In this document: piece by piece, positions 10,063 through 18,446 of the stretch
How positions within the stretch are numbered: the stretch's first letter is position 1
Layout: each line of letters starts with the position of its first letter
Notes under the pieces: generated by a model
Database searches by the model: none
Told to the model about the DNA's origin: nothing
The model's input: only the letters and a program-made list of their open reading frames with translations
Program-made: the position numbers and the translations under genes
Assembly: GCF_010727605.1 (NCBI RefSeq)
Contig: NZ_AP022568.1
Location: 5,146,001 to 5,210,000 of the forward strand
From: Mycobacterium simiae
Lineage (GTDB): Bacteria; Actinomycetota; Actinomycetes; Mycobacteriales; Mycobacteriaceae
Direction: 5' to 3'
DNA length: 64,000 nt

Positions 10063-10077
10063 TTGCACGAACTGCAA
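10063..10077. promoter_or_regulatory. TetR operator candidate at the tetR promoter
   Basis: Perfect inverted repeat TTGCA-CGAAC-TGCAA, identical in arm sequence and spacing to the repeat upstream of mmpS (9405-9419). It ends 11 bp before the tetR start codon, suiting autorepression. Confidence 0.65.
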
Positions 10078-10185
10078 ACTTTGCGGTATTAAACGGCAGC
10101 GGAGCGTCCCGAGGGGCGGGCGGCCGGCCCGGTTCCTCGCTGCTGAGGCAAGCGGAAGCCGTTCGAGCGCACCGACGTTCGGATG

Positions 10186-11157
10186 CTAAGCAGGCTGTTT
10201 GTCGGTGTCCGGTGCCGGTGGCGACGATGGTGGCGACCTGAGCGCCGCCCATAGGGCATCTCGCTGACTGGCGAAGAAGGCTCGGGAAACCGGCGCGTAT
10301 TCGACGATGCGATCGAACGCGTGGAAGGCGCCGGGGACGATCTTTTCCGAGACCGGGACGCCCGCTCGCCGCAGACGGCGCGCGTAGTCGAGGCACTCTC
10401 GATAGAACAAGTCCAGCGTCCCGACGCCGATCCAGGCCGGCGGCAAGCCGGACAGATCTGCCCGCCTGGCCGGGGCCGCCTCGGCCGGGTCCGCGCCGTT
10501 GAGGTACCACTGCCAGGCAAGCTGGTTGTCGCTTTCGGTCCACATGATGCGCTTGGCGCCGGACGGCGGGGCACCGGTCCGGTCGTCGAGCATCGGGTAC
10601 GCCAGCATCTGGAAGGCCAGGCGAACATCTTTGCGGTCGTGTGCACGCTGCGCGATCGCCGCCGCGAAATGTCCACCGGCACTTGCACCGCCGACCGCGA
10701 GCCGGTCCGCATCGACCCACGGCTGCCGCGCCAGCCACTGCAACGCCGCGTAGCAGTCTTCAAGCGGCGTCGGATACGGGTGTTCGGGCGCTAGCCGGTG
10801 TTCGACCGCGGCCACCACGACACCGGTCAGCCGAGAGAGCTTGCGACAGTACTTGTCGTCCTGAACGGCGGTGCCCATTAGCGTGCCTCCACCATGAATC
10901 CACAGCAGGGCGGGCGCGTGATCGGGAAGACCGGCCGGACGATGCAGGCGCACGGTCACATGCTCATTGACCTCGGCCACGGGGATGTGGCGGAGCCGGC
11001 CGGCGGTGGCCATCAGTTGGGTCAGTGCCCGCGGGACCCGGTAGCCGCGATGCAACGAGTACCCACGGGGTACGAAGCGGGCGACGCTGCGCAAGCCCGG
11101 GTCCAACGCCTGTTGCGACGTGAAGGCGTCGGCGTCGGCGCGGGCGCTGTGTGGCAT
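10186..11157 (-). CDS. Alpha/beta hydrolase, hormone-sensitive-lipase (Lip) family
   Basis: This 323-residue esterase has oxyanion motif HGGG (88-91), nucleophile S159 in GASAGG, a probable Asp in GTLDLFYRE and His in GAFHAFDR. The catalytic set is complete, so it is probably an active carboxylesterase or lipase on short-chain esters. There is no signal peptide. It is upstream of and co-directional with tetR, with a 133-bp gap holding the operator repeat. The C-terminal ~20 residues are Pro/Ser-rich and probably disordered. The family is broad in mycobacteria and the natural substrate is unknown. Confidence 0.88.
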   Translation of the reverse strand: MPHSARADADAFTSQQALDPGLRSVARFVPRGYSLHRGYRVPRALTQLMATAGRLRHIPVAEVNEHVTVRLHRPAGLPDHAPALLWIHGGGTLMGTAVQDDKYCRKLSRLTGVVVAAVEHRLAPEHPYPTPLEDCYAALQWLARQPWVDADRLAVGGASAGGHFAAAIAQRAHDRKDVRLAFQMLAYPMLDDRTGAPPSGAKRIMWTESDNQLAWQWYLNGADPAEAAPARRADLSGLPPAWIGVGTLDLFYRECLDYARRLRRAGVPVSEKIVPGAFHAFDRIVEYAPVSRAFFASQRDALWAALRSPPSSPPAPDTDKQPA

Positions 11158-11214
11158 GACTGACCATACCTAGCAGGGCGGCCATCGATGTGGTAGCGAT
11201 GGCAAACTGTTCTG

Positions 11215-11928
11215 ATGCCGTCGAGATGGCAGCAGCGCGTCGACGCCGCGGACTGGGCAGCGGTCGCCGCCGATATGGACGACATCGGCGGTGCACTGCT
11301 TCCGGTGTTGCTCACCCCTGACGAGTGTGCGGCGGTCATCGAACTGTATGCCGACGACGCATTGTTTCGCGCCGTCGTGGATATGGGCCGTCACCGGTAC
11401 GGGCAAGGGGAGTACCGCTACTTCCAACGCCCTTACCCAAGTCCGATCGAAGACTTGAAGCAGGCGCTGTACCCCCGCCTGTTGCCCATCGCCCGCGAGT
11501 GGTGGACCAAGCTGGGCCGCGAGGCGCCCTGGCCCGACACACTCGACGAATGGCTAGATATCTGTCACCGGGCCAACCAAACAAAGCCCACGGCCCTGTT
11601 GCTCAGGTACGGGCCTGGCGACTGGAACGCGTTGCACCGAGATCTCTATGGAGCGTTTGTCTTTCCGCTGCAGGTCGTCATCAACCTCAGCGAACCCGGG
11701 GCGGCGTACACCGGTGGCGAGTTCCTGCTCGTCGAGCAGCGGGCCCGGGCTCAGTCACGGGGTAGCGCAACGACTCTGCCGCAGGGACACGGATACGTCT
11801 TCACCACCTGTGAACGGCCGGTACGGTCGACTCGCGGGTGGTCGGCGGCGCCGGTGCGCCACGGGGTGTCCACGGTCCGCACCGGCCAGCGGTACACGCT
11901 CGGATTGATATTCCACGACGCCGCCTGA
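11215..11928 (+). CDS. 2OG-Fe(II) oxygenase family protein
   Basis: This 237-residue protein has the jelly-roll dioxygenase iron triad: H141-x-D143 in ALHRDLYG and H216 in VRHGVST, followed by R226 (RTGQRYTLG), which would bind 2-oxoglutarate. This matches the prolyl-hydroxylase-like 2OG oxygenase superfamily; the protein or small-molecule substrate is unknown. It is divergent from the esterase (57-bp gap) and is followed 25 bp later by a nitroreductase gene. All four metal/cosubstrate residues are present, so activity is expected. Confidence 0.85.
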   Translation: MPSRWQQRVDAADWAAVAADMDDIGGALLPVLLTPDECAAVIELYADDALFRAVVDMGRHRYGQGEYRYFQRPYPSPIEDLKQALYPRLLPIAREWWTKLGREAPWPDTLDEWLDICHRANQTKPTALLLRYGPGDWNALHRDLYGAFVFPLQVVINLSEPGAAYTGGEFLLVEQRARAQSRGSATTLPQGHGYVFTTCERPVRSTRGWSAAPVRHGVSTVRTGQRYTLGLIFHDAA

Positions 11929-11953
11929 ACACTCCCGTCACCGCTGCGGCACG

Positions 11954-12628
11954 ATGGTGATCATGGATTTGTACGACGTCATGCGAACCACACCGGCCGT
12001 ACGTGAATTCACCGACGACCCGCTGCCAGATGAGGTGCTGGAACGCATCCTCGATCACGCCCGCTTCGCGCCGAGCGGTGGGAATCGGCAGGGTGTTCGC
12101 GTCGTCGTGGTGCGCGATCAGGACACGCGCTCGGCACTTGCTGAACTTGCGCTTCCGGCTGCCCGCCGCTACACCGCGCAGGTCGCAAATGGCGAGTCAC
12201 CGTGGAACCCATTGCGGCCGCCCGGTTTAGACGACGCCACGATCGAGGCGACGCAGCCCCCAGCGCAGCTGTTGGCGCCCTGCCGAGAAGCACCGGTCGT
12301 TTTGGTGATCTGCCTGGACCTCGGTGTCGTCGCCGCCACCGACCAGCATTTGGACCGCATTGCGGTGGTGCCCGGAGCGTCGGTGTATCCGTTCGTGTGG
12401 AACGTGTTGCTGGCCGCTCGCAACGAAGGCTACGGCGGGGTGCTGACGACAATGGTTGTCGCTGAGGAGAAGAAGGCCAAAGATCTTCTCCGCATACCCG
12501 ACCCGTACGCGATTGCCGCTGTGATCCCGCTGGGGAAACCTGTGCGCCACGTGACGAAGTTACGGCGGCGGCGCGTGCCGGAGTTCGTTACTTCCGAGCG
12601 TTTCGACGGGGCGCCGTTCGCCGGCTGA
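11954..12628 (+). CDS. Nitroreductase-family FMN-dependent oxidoreductase
   Basis: A 224-residue single-domain nitroreductase with N-terminal MRTTPAVREFTDDPLPDEVL (R/K residues for phosphate binding), the FMN-binding segment RFAPSGGNRQG and the C-terminal GYGGVLTT...IPLGKP loop. It probably uses NAD(P)H to reduce nitro- or quinone-type substrates. ATG 11954 is used here; ATG 11963 (MDLYDVM) is equally plausible since neither has a strong ribosome site. It is likely co-transcribed with the upstream 2OG oxygenase and convergent with the cupin gene, 10 bp between stops. Confidence 0.88.
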   Translation: MVIMDLYDVMRTTPAVREFTDDPLPDEVLERILDHARFAPSGGNRQGVRVVVVRDQDTRSALAELALPAARRYTAQVANGESPWNPLRPPGLDDATIEATQPPAQLLAPCREAPVVLVICLDLGVVAATDQHLDRIAVVPGASVYPFVWNVLLAARNEGYGGVLTTMVVAEEKKAKDLLRIPDPYAIAAVIPLGKPVRHVTKLRRRRVPEFVTSERFDGAPFAG

Positions 12629-12638
12629 ATGGTTCTCG

Positions 12639-13073
12639 TCAACCGAACGGGCAACCGGGATTTGCCGCATCCTCGGCGAGGGGCTTGCCCGGCGGCATGA
12701 TGTAGATGATCTCCAGCACCACCGGCGTGCTGCCGAGATTTCGACCGATATGCACGTGATCAGATCCCGCAGGTTCGGTGACCGGGTCGCCCGGGTTGTA
12801 CACGCCGTCCACCGAACAATCGGCCGCATAATGCGTCAGAGTGCCATCCTTGACCGCGCCCACCAGGGTGCCGTCGTGCCAGTGCCAGCCAGTACTGCCA
12901 CCCGGAGCGATGGTGATGTCTCGGATGATGAAATCGCGACCATCTTGCGAAGATTGGCTCAGCTGACGCGAGGTCACCCCGGTTCCCGGTGTCGCGGAAC
13001 TGCGCGCGGGCGGTGCGATGAGTAAGAGTAGGGGCAGGGCCGTAAGCATGGTGATGCGCCGTAGGAAAGACAT
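12639..13073 (-). CDS. Exported cupin-domain protein
   Basis: 144 residues: a signal peptide (about 1-25, MSFLRRITMLTALPLLLL, ending PARSSA) then a small cupin barrel. Motif 1 is HWHDGTLVGAVKDG, and a later HVHIGRN may supply another metal ligand. The chosen ATG (13073) begins a proper signal peptide; a TTG six codons upstream is less likely. It starts 8 bp after the ECF sigma factor stop, so the two are probably co-transcribed. A cell-envelope metal-binding role is likely, but the function is unknown. It occupies the position where an anti-sigma factor is often found. Confidence 0.82.
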   Translation of the reverse strand: MSFLRRITMLTALPLLLLIAPPARSSATPGTGVTSRQLSQSSQDGRDFIIRDITIAPGGSTGWHWHDGTLVGAVKDGTLTHYAADCSVDGVYNPGDPVTEPAGSDHVHIGRNLGSTPVVLEIIYIMPPGKPLAEDAANPGCPFG

Positions 13074-13080
13074 CGATGTG

Positions 13081-13701
13081 CTAGGCCGCAATCGTCACGC
13101 CGTCGTGCTCGCGGATGTAGCGGTTCTCAACGGCGAAGTCCATCAACAGCTTTCGCATGTTTCGTCGCCCGCGGTGAATGCGAGACATGACCGAGCCGAG
13201 TGGAATATCGAGGATCTCACCGATTTCCTTGTACCGGAGGCCCTCGACGTCGGCGTAGTAAACGGCCAACTGCTGTGCTTCGGGGAGCTTTTGCAGTGCC
13301 TGGCGAATCTCGTAATCGCCCATCGATTCCAGTGCTTCGGCTTCCGCGGACATTCGTCGCGCCGACTGCTGGGCGGCAGCGGAGAGCACATAGTCTCCGA
13401 CGTCGTCGGCCAACCACTCAGCTGGACGACGCGCGGCGGTGCGGTAGTGATTGATGCGGGTGCGGTTCATGATCGTGTACAGCCATGCCCGCAGGTTGGT
13501 GCCGTCCTGGAATGATGCGAAGCCGACGTAGGCCTTGACCATCGTCTCCTGAACGAGGTCCTCGGCGTCGGCGTGGCTTTGAGTGCAACGACGGGCCGCG
13601 CGGTAGAGCTGATCCAGCAGTGGAACGACGTCGCGTTCAAACCGGGCGCCGAGATCGTCGACGGGCGCGGGCGACTCCGGATCAGGCGGGGATAGCGACA
13701 T
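13081..13701 (-). CDS. ECF-type RNA polymerase sigma factor
   Basis: About 206 residues with sigma region 2 ([36 protein letters not shown]) and region 4 ([25 protein letters not shown]), an ECF group near the SigH/SigR type. ATG 13701 is preferred: it has GAGG 9 nt upstream, whereas the TTG at 13710 abuts that site. It directs polymerase to specific stress promoters. No zinc-type anti-sigma gene follows; the downstream gene is an exported cupin. How the factor is held in check is not visible. Confidence 0.92.
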   Translation of the reverse strand: MSLSPPDPESPAPVDDLGARFERDVVPLLDQLYRAARRCTQSHADAEDLVQETMVKAYVGFASFQDGTNLRAWLYTIMNRTRINHYRTAARRPAEWLADDVGDYVLSAAAQQSARRMSAEAEALESMGDYEIRQALQKLPEAQQLAVYYADVEGLRYKEIGEILDIPLGSVMSRIHRGRRNMRKLLMDFAVENRYIREHDGVTIAA

Positions 13702-13710
13702 GAGCGGCAA

Positions 13711-14029
13711 CCTCGTAATCGTCGGACTCCGTTATGTCTTCTGATCTCAGCAAGCATCCGCCGGCGTTTCCAATGACTGGTTATGATCCCGGCCATCTCA
13801 ATTAGAGATGACCTCTTAAGAGGGTCGCCGCGATCGCGGACGCAGCAGCAGCGAATGCGCGTTTCCAAATGTCGGTGGGTCGGTTCACCCTGGTCTCGTG
13901 CGCCCGAGAAGCAGGTCCAGAAGTGACAACCTTGCAATTCAGAGGTGACGCGTCGTGGTGGGACTTGCGCCGCGACAACCACAATGAAGCGGCAGCATTG
14001 GCGGTCGAGGGCGACGTCGAATCTCGGGC
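13711..14029. other. Intergenic region between sigma factor and membrane protein genes
   Basis: No convincing gene. It contains a perfect 12-bp palindrome, CCTCTTAAGAGG, at 13812-13823, about 110 bp upstream of the sigma factor start; this could be a regulator site. It is presumed to hold the divergent promoters of the flanking genes. Confidence 0.4.
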
Positions 14030-14770
14030 ATGAGGTGGCCGGTCACGACAAACAGCAAAGTCAGCGCGTCCGCACTTACTGCACCGGGAGGGGCAGCAGG
14101 ATTGAACAAGCAAAACAAGCCAGTGGTGGTCGAGTTGACGCGGGGAGCGATTCTGCCCGCCGAGCTGAAAGACCTCCTGGTGCTGGCCGCCCATGACGCC
14201 AAATGCGTCATGGTGACCCTCGTGTGGTCGGACAACAGCCAGGCATCGACCACCGACATCGACGAGATCGACCCCATTGAAGATGCCGAAGACATCAGAT
14301 CGGTGTTCGGCAAGTTTGTCTATGACGACGATTCGACGCTGACCGTCGTGTTGCGGCGGTACTACCGCAATGTGCTGGAGGCCGCCGGACGGATCTCTGT
14401 GCAGCGCCAGTCGGCAATTGCTCAGTACTGGGCCAGCCTGCCCGACCGCAGCTCGCTGACCTACCTGGCGGCCAACTGGGTGCGATCGTTGCCAATCGCA
14501 CTGCTCGGTGGTGCCGTCACCTTCTTTATCGCTGGGTTCTTCTTTCATGGGGGCAGACACCACATGGCGCCCTGGGCGCTTCGAATCGGGTTCTTGCTTA
14601 TCGCACTCTGCGCGTATCTGTTTGTCCGTTCCGCGCATGCCACCCACGGCTTTTCGAAACTGATCCTGCTGGCACGCCGGTCCCGCAGGGACACCTGGAC
14701 GATCGTGGCCGGAATCTCCGGAATCGCGGCCCTCGCTCTCAGCCTGATTGCCTATCTGTTCCCAAGGTGA
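14030..14770 (+). CDS. Hypothetical membrane protein (three C-terminal TM helices)
   Basis: 246 residues with no recognised family. The first ~155 residues are soluble and acidic (ILPAELKDLLVLAAHDAKC, IDEIDPIEDAEDI), followed by three hydrophobic helices near 165-185, 195-212 and 227-244. ATG 14030 is used, but the first ~24 residues look non-conserved and TTG 14102, behind GGAGGGG, may be the true start. The next gene's GTG overlaps its stop, hinting at a two-gene unit. Function unknown. Confidence 0.6.
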   Translation: MRWPVTTNSKVSASALTAPGGAAGLNKQNKPVVVELTRGAILPAELKDLLVLAAHDAKCVMVTLVWSDNSQASTTDIDEIDPIEDAEDIRSVFGKFVYDDDSTLTVVLRRYYRNVLEAAGRISVQRQSAIAQYWASLPDRSSLTYLAANWVRSLPIALLGGAVTFFIAGFFFHGGRHHMAPWALRIGFLLIALCAYLFVRSAHATHGFSKLILLARRSRRDTWTIVAGISGIAALALSLIAYLFPR

Positions 14771-15264
14771 TCGGCCATGGGGCCGGGCTGCTGCGCAGTG
14801 TGGCCGGGATGAAGCGCGAGCCGGCTAGGCCGGTGGCTCTGTACGTGGCTAACTTTGATCGTGTGCACGCGCCTGGGCGGGGCGGCACCGCCTACAACGC
14901 ATTGATCGCTTCGGGCATCTTCGGCACAACCGACGGCACGGTGGGAAAAGGAATCCAAAACTTATTGGTGGACTTCGCCTTGGCCGGCGCCCGTGTGCGG
15001 ACTGCGAGTCGCCTGCTGGTGCTGAGGAAGCGGTTCGGCTACCGGGATGGGGATGCGCTCCGGCTAGCCCGGAGCATGGCGTTCCAGGATTTCGCCGTCA
15101 TGGTGGGTGTTGCTCCCGAGGTTGTCGATGCGACGCTGCGCGGGTTAGCGGACTGCGGCTGGAGCCCAGTGCAGGGCGGCGGTCCTGGTCGCTGGCACCG
15201 AAGCGCTCAAGGCTGTGTGTCGGAACCGTGGCGGCTCGATGTCCGATGTGGCCTGAGGAAATGA
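14767..15264 (+). CDS. Hypothetical protein, possibly coupled to upstream membrane protein
   Basis: A 165-residue frame beginning at GTG 14767, overlapping the preceding stop by 4 bp (GTGA). The central part, NLLVDFALAGARVRTASRLL and onward, is helical and Ala/Arg-rich; no known domain was recognised. The C-terminal 40 residues look like non-coding translation. It could be a real small gene or a chance frame; only the overlap and length support it. Confidence 0.35.
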   Translation: MIGHGAGLLRSVAGMKREPARPVALYVANFDRVHAPGRGGTAYNALIASGIFGTTDGTVGKGIQNLLVDFALAGARVRTASRLLVLRKRFGYRDGDALRLARSMAFQDFAVMVGVAPEVVDATLRGLADCGWSPVQGGGPGRWHRSAQGCVSEPWRLDVRCGLRK

Positions 15265-15676
15265 CTAGGAGACGGCAGATCTCACCGCTCGGCATTCCCT
15301 GAGGCTTGCCGCCGGCCCTAACTCATCGTCGCGGCCTGGTTTGATAATTGTGAATTATCACGTTCACCGTTTGTTAACGCTGAAATCCGTTGTGCAACAG
15401 TCGGTTTATGACGAATTATCTAACGAATGGTGTGCGTGAAAGTTGATATGCTCGCCATCGTCGGTAATGTTCCGGTAACAAGCCAAACCTACTGTTAGCG
15501 GCGCACATTGGCGTCTGGTCAACTCTTGCTATCCGAAACGTATTTGCTGGCTAACGTTTTCAACTGCCACAAATAAAGCTAAGCGCATAGGGGAGACAGC
15601 GGCTGCCGCTCGGAGCTCCGTCGGCTGGGGCGTCAAACGCTAAGGGTCGGAACAGGTTTCGGAACGGAGAACGACA
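15265..15676. promoter_or_regulatory. AT-rich intergenic region with palindrome upstream of MFS transporter
   Basis: This 412-bp gap is visibly AT-richer than its surroundings. It contains a perfect inverted repeat, TGATAATT-GTG-AATTATCA, at 15342-15360, and a third copy of the half-site AATTATC at 15414-15420. Arrangement and position suggest a regulator-binding site for the transporter gene. No gene was found. Confidence 0.5.
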
Positions 15677-16996
15677 TTGACGACTCGTACGGGCACGTTG
15701 GACGATGCGGTAGCAGCCATCGCGCCAACAATCTCGCGAACCCGATGGTTTCAGCTCGGCCTTGGCCTGCTGTGCATGATGACGATCTCGAGCCCGCAGT
15801 ACGTGTGGACGCTGATGACCAAGCCGCTGGGCGCCAAGCTCGGCGTTGCCCTGCCTGAATTGCAGGTAACCTTCTCAATCCTGGTGTTCTTACAGGCCTT
15901 CTTTTCGCCATTTCAGGGTGCGCTGATCGACCGTTTCGGGCCGCGCAAGTTGATCTCGATCGGGACCCTGCTGGCCGGCGTGAGCTGGATGCTTGCTTCC
16001 TACGCGCACACCGTGCCGATGCTGTATCTCACCTACGGCGGGGTCGGCGGTCTGGGCACCGGGATCGTCTACGTCGGTGTGGTGGGACTGATGGTGCAGT
16101 GGTTCCCGGACCGGCGTGGTTTCGCTGCCGGCGTGGTCGCAGCCGGTTACGGAATGGGCGCGATCGCCACAACCTTCCCAATCTCCTCGTCGCTGGCGCA
16201 GCGCGGCCTGGACTCGACGCTGTGGCTGTTCGGTCTGATATTCGCGGTGGTTGGATTCCTTGGCGCGCAAGGGTTGCGGGTACCTCCGGTGGCGGCGAGC
16301 TCGAGCGTGTCGACCGCGCTGCCGTCCACCCTGCGCGATTATCGGCCGTCCGAGATGCTCAGGCGTCCGCTGTTCTGGCTGATGTTTTTGATGATGACGA
16401 TGATGGCGACCTCGGGCTTGATGGCCACGTCACAGATGGCGACCTTCGCTGCCGACTTCGGGGTGAGCAAGGTCTTGGTGTTCGGGCTGGCGGCCGTCCC
16501 GTTGGCCTTGACGATTGACCGCTTCACGAATGGGCTGACGCGGCCGCTGTTCGGTTGGGTGTCGGATCGGATCGGCCGGGAGAACACCATGGGCTTCGCG
16601 TTTGCTCTCGAGGCCGTCGCCATGACGCTCTGGCTCCTGACGCGACACGACGCCGCGCTGTTCGTCCTGCTGTCGGGTCTGGTGTTCCTCGGGTGGGGTG
16701 AGATCTTCTCGCTGTTCCCGTCCACCTTGACCGACACCTTCGGAACGCGTTTCGCCACAGCGAATTACGGCTGGCTGTACATCTCGTTCGGAATTGGGTC
16801 GGTTTTCGGAGGCCCGCTGGCGGCCTTGCTCCACCAGCAGGTGGGTAGCTGGATTCCGGTGTTCGTCTGCGCTATCACGCTCGACCTGACGACCGCGGCG
16901 CTGGCCGTGTTCGTGTTGAAGCCTCGGCGTGCGCGTTTCCTTGCTGGCGGACGTTCCGAAGATTCGGCCGAGGAAGCGGTGGAGACGGCTGCGTAG
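15677..16996 (+). CDS. MFS transporter, oxalate/formate antiporter (OFA) type
   Basis: A 439-residue protein with 12 predicted TM helices. Family features include QYVWTLMTKPL in the first loop, the MFS signature DRFGPRKL between TM2 and TM3, a GGVGGLGTGIVYVG segment in TM4 and FGWVSDRIGREN between TM8 and TM9. OFA-type MFS proteins exchange or import small carboxylates such as oxalate, formate or lactate. The TTG start at 15677 follows GGAACGGAG. The C-terminal tail is acidic. It precedes the P450 gene by about 110 bp; co-transcription is possible. Substrate unknown. Confidence 0.88.
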   Translation: MTTRTGTLDDAVAAIAPTISRTRWFQLGLGLLCMMTISSPQYVWTLMTKPLGAKLGVALPELQVTFSILVFLQAFFSPFQGALIDRFGPRKLISIGTLLAGVSWMLASYAHTVPMLYLTYGGVGGLGTGIVYVGVVGLMVQWFPDRRGFAAGVVAAGYGMGAIATTFPISSSLAQRGLDSTLWLFGLIFAVVGFLGAQGLRVPPVAASSSVSTALPSTLRDYRPSEMLRRPLFWLMFLMMTMMATSGLMATSQMATFAADFGVSKVLVFGLAAVPLALTIDRFTNGLTRPLFGWVSDRIGRENTMGFAFALEAVAMTLWLLTRHDAALFVLLSGLVFLGWGEIFSLFPSTLTDTFGTRFATANYGWLYISFGIGSVFGGPLAALLHQQVGSWIPVFVCAITLDLTTAALAVFVLKPRRARFLAGGRSEDSAEEAVETAA

Positions 16997-17109
16997 CACG
17001 CCGCTGGTCGCGGAAGGTGTTGCGGCGCAGTGCATCGCGTCGTCAATTGGCTGGAATGCTGCGTGCTCTGGCTAGTCGAGTTTGCTCTGTCGTGATTACC
17101 TTGGTGCAC

Positions 17110-18300
17110 ATGGGGGCGCCCGACATCGATCTCACGGACGGCCGCTTCTACGCGGACAGGAACGCGCGCGAGGCGTACCGCTGGATGCGGGCCAACCAGC
17201 CCGTCTTCCGTGACCGCAACGGACTGGCCGCGGTCGCCACGTATGCCGCGGTGATCGAGGCCGAACGCAATCCGCAGCTGTTTTCCAATGCCGGGGGCAT
17301 TCGACCAGGGCTCGCGCCGATGCCGTACATGGTCGAGATGGATGATCCCGGACATCTGTTGCGGCGCAAGCTGGTCAGCGCCGCCTTCACCGGCAGGCGG
17401 GTGAAAGCCAAGATACCGCCGATCGCGGCGCTATGCGACGAGCTGATCGACCGAGTGTGCGAGCGTGGACGCTGCGACTTCGTCCGAGACCTCGCCGCGC
17501 CGCTGCCGATGGCCGTGATCGCCGAGATGCTGGGCGTGCCGCCGGAGGAACGGGGCACGCTCTTGCGCTGGTCCGAGGTGCTGATGGGTGGCGCTCGGCC
17601 GGACGACCAGGAGGCGCTACATGCGGTGGTGGCAGCGTTCAGCGAGTACGCCGCGTTCGCCGCGGATGCAGTTGGCAAGCGTCGCACCGAGCCGAGGGAT
17701 GACCTGTTCAGTGTGCTGGCGAATGCCGAGGTCGATGGGTGCCGGTTGGCGGACGAAGACATTGTGCACGAGTCCTTGCTCATCCTCATCGGTGGCGGCG
17801 AGACAACCCGACACACGTTATCCGGCGGGGTGGCGGAATTGGTCAACCACGAAGACCAATGGGACAGATTGCGCCGGGAACCGACACTGGTGCCGCCCGC
17901 GGTCGAAGAAATGTTGCGGTGGACCTCGCCGATCAAGAACATGTGCCGAACACTGACCGCCGCAACCGAATTCCACGGCACACCATTGCAGTCCGGTGAA
18001 AAGATCATGCTGTTGTTCGAATCGGCCAACTTCGACGACACGGTCTTCGACGACGCCGACGAGTTCCGTATCGACCGCAAGCCGAACAGCCACCTGGCGT
18101 TCGGCTTCGGCACGCATTTCTGCCTGGGCAACCAGCTGGCACGGCAGGAACTCGCGATCATGCTTGCCCGTGTGCTAGACCGGCTGCCCGACCTGCGTCT
18201 CGCTGATGGTGCGGAATTGCCCTTGCGGCCGGCGAATTTCGTCAGCGGCCTGGAGTCGATGCCGGTCGTGTTCACGCCGTCTAGGCCCGTCGCGGCATAG
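17110..18300 (+). CDS. cyp142: Cytochrome P450, CYP142 type (steroid side-chain hydroxylase)
   Basis: 396 residues. It matches M. tuberculosis CYP142A1 closely from the start (DLTDGRFYA...AYRWMRANQPVFRDRNGLAA) to the end (NFVSGLESMPVVFTPS). The I-helix motif is GGGETTRHT (E-T pair intact; the Asp seen in CYP142A1 is Gly), the ExxR is EEMLR, and the haem ligand is C338 in FGFGTHFCLG. CYP142 enzymes oxidise the C26/C27 side chain of cholesterol/cholestenone. ATG 17110 gives the family length; upstream starts add unconserved residues. No other cholesterol-catabolism genes flank it, so it lies outside its usual cluster. Confidence 0.9.
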   Translation: MGAPDIDLTDGRFYADRNAREAYRWMRANQPVFRDRNGLAAVATYAAVIEAERNPQLFSNAGGIRPGLAPMPYMVEMDDPGHLLRRKLVSAAFTGRRVKAKIPPIAALCDELIDRVCERGRCDFVRDLAAPLPMAVIAEMLGVPPEERGTLLRWSEVLMGGARPDDQEALHAVVAAFSEYAAFAADAVGKRRTEPRDDLFSVLANAEVDGCRLADEDIVHESLLILIGGGETTRHTLSGGVAELVNHEDQWDRLRREPTLVPPAVEEMLRWTSPIKNMCRTLTAATEFHGTPLQSGEKIMLLFESANFDDTVFDDADEFRIDRKPNSHLAFGFGTHFCLGNQLARQELAIMLARVLDRLPDLRLADGAELPLRPANFVSGLESMPVVFTPSRPVAA

Positions 18301-18446
18301 TAGCCGCCGCTGAGAGCCGGATCGGGTGATGTTCGCCCAGGTGATTGATCCGTGACGGCGATAGGTGCGATCCGCTTTTGCCTCTTTTTCCAGAGGCCGA
18401 GTAGACGAACCCTGTAGACCGTCGCTACCAAGTGCGAAAGGTAATC

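Noticed and set aside
13081..13091. TTG start giving a longer cupin protein
   Set aside because: It would run back to within one base of the sigma factor stop codon and add residues before a clean signal peptide that begins at ATG 13073.
15342..15360. Rho-independent terminator
   Set aside because: The stem is AT-only with a 3-nt loop and no U-tract; it fits an operator better.
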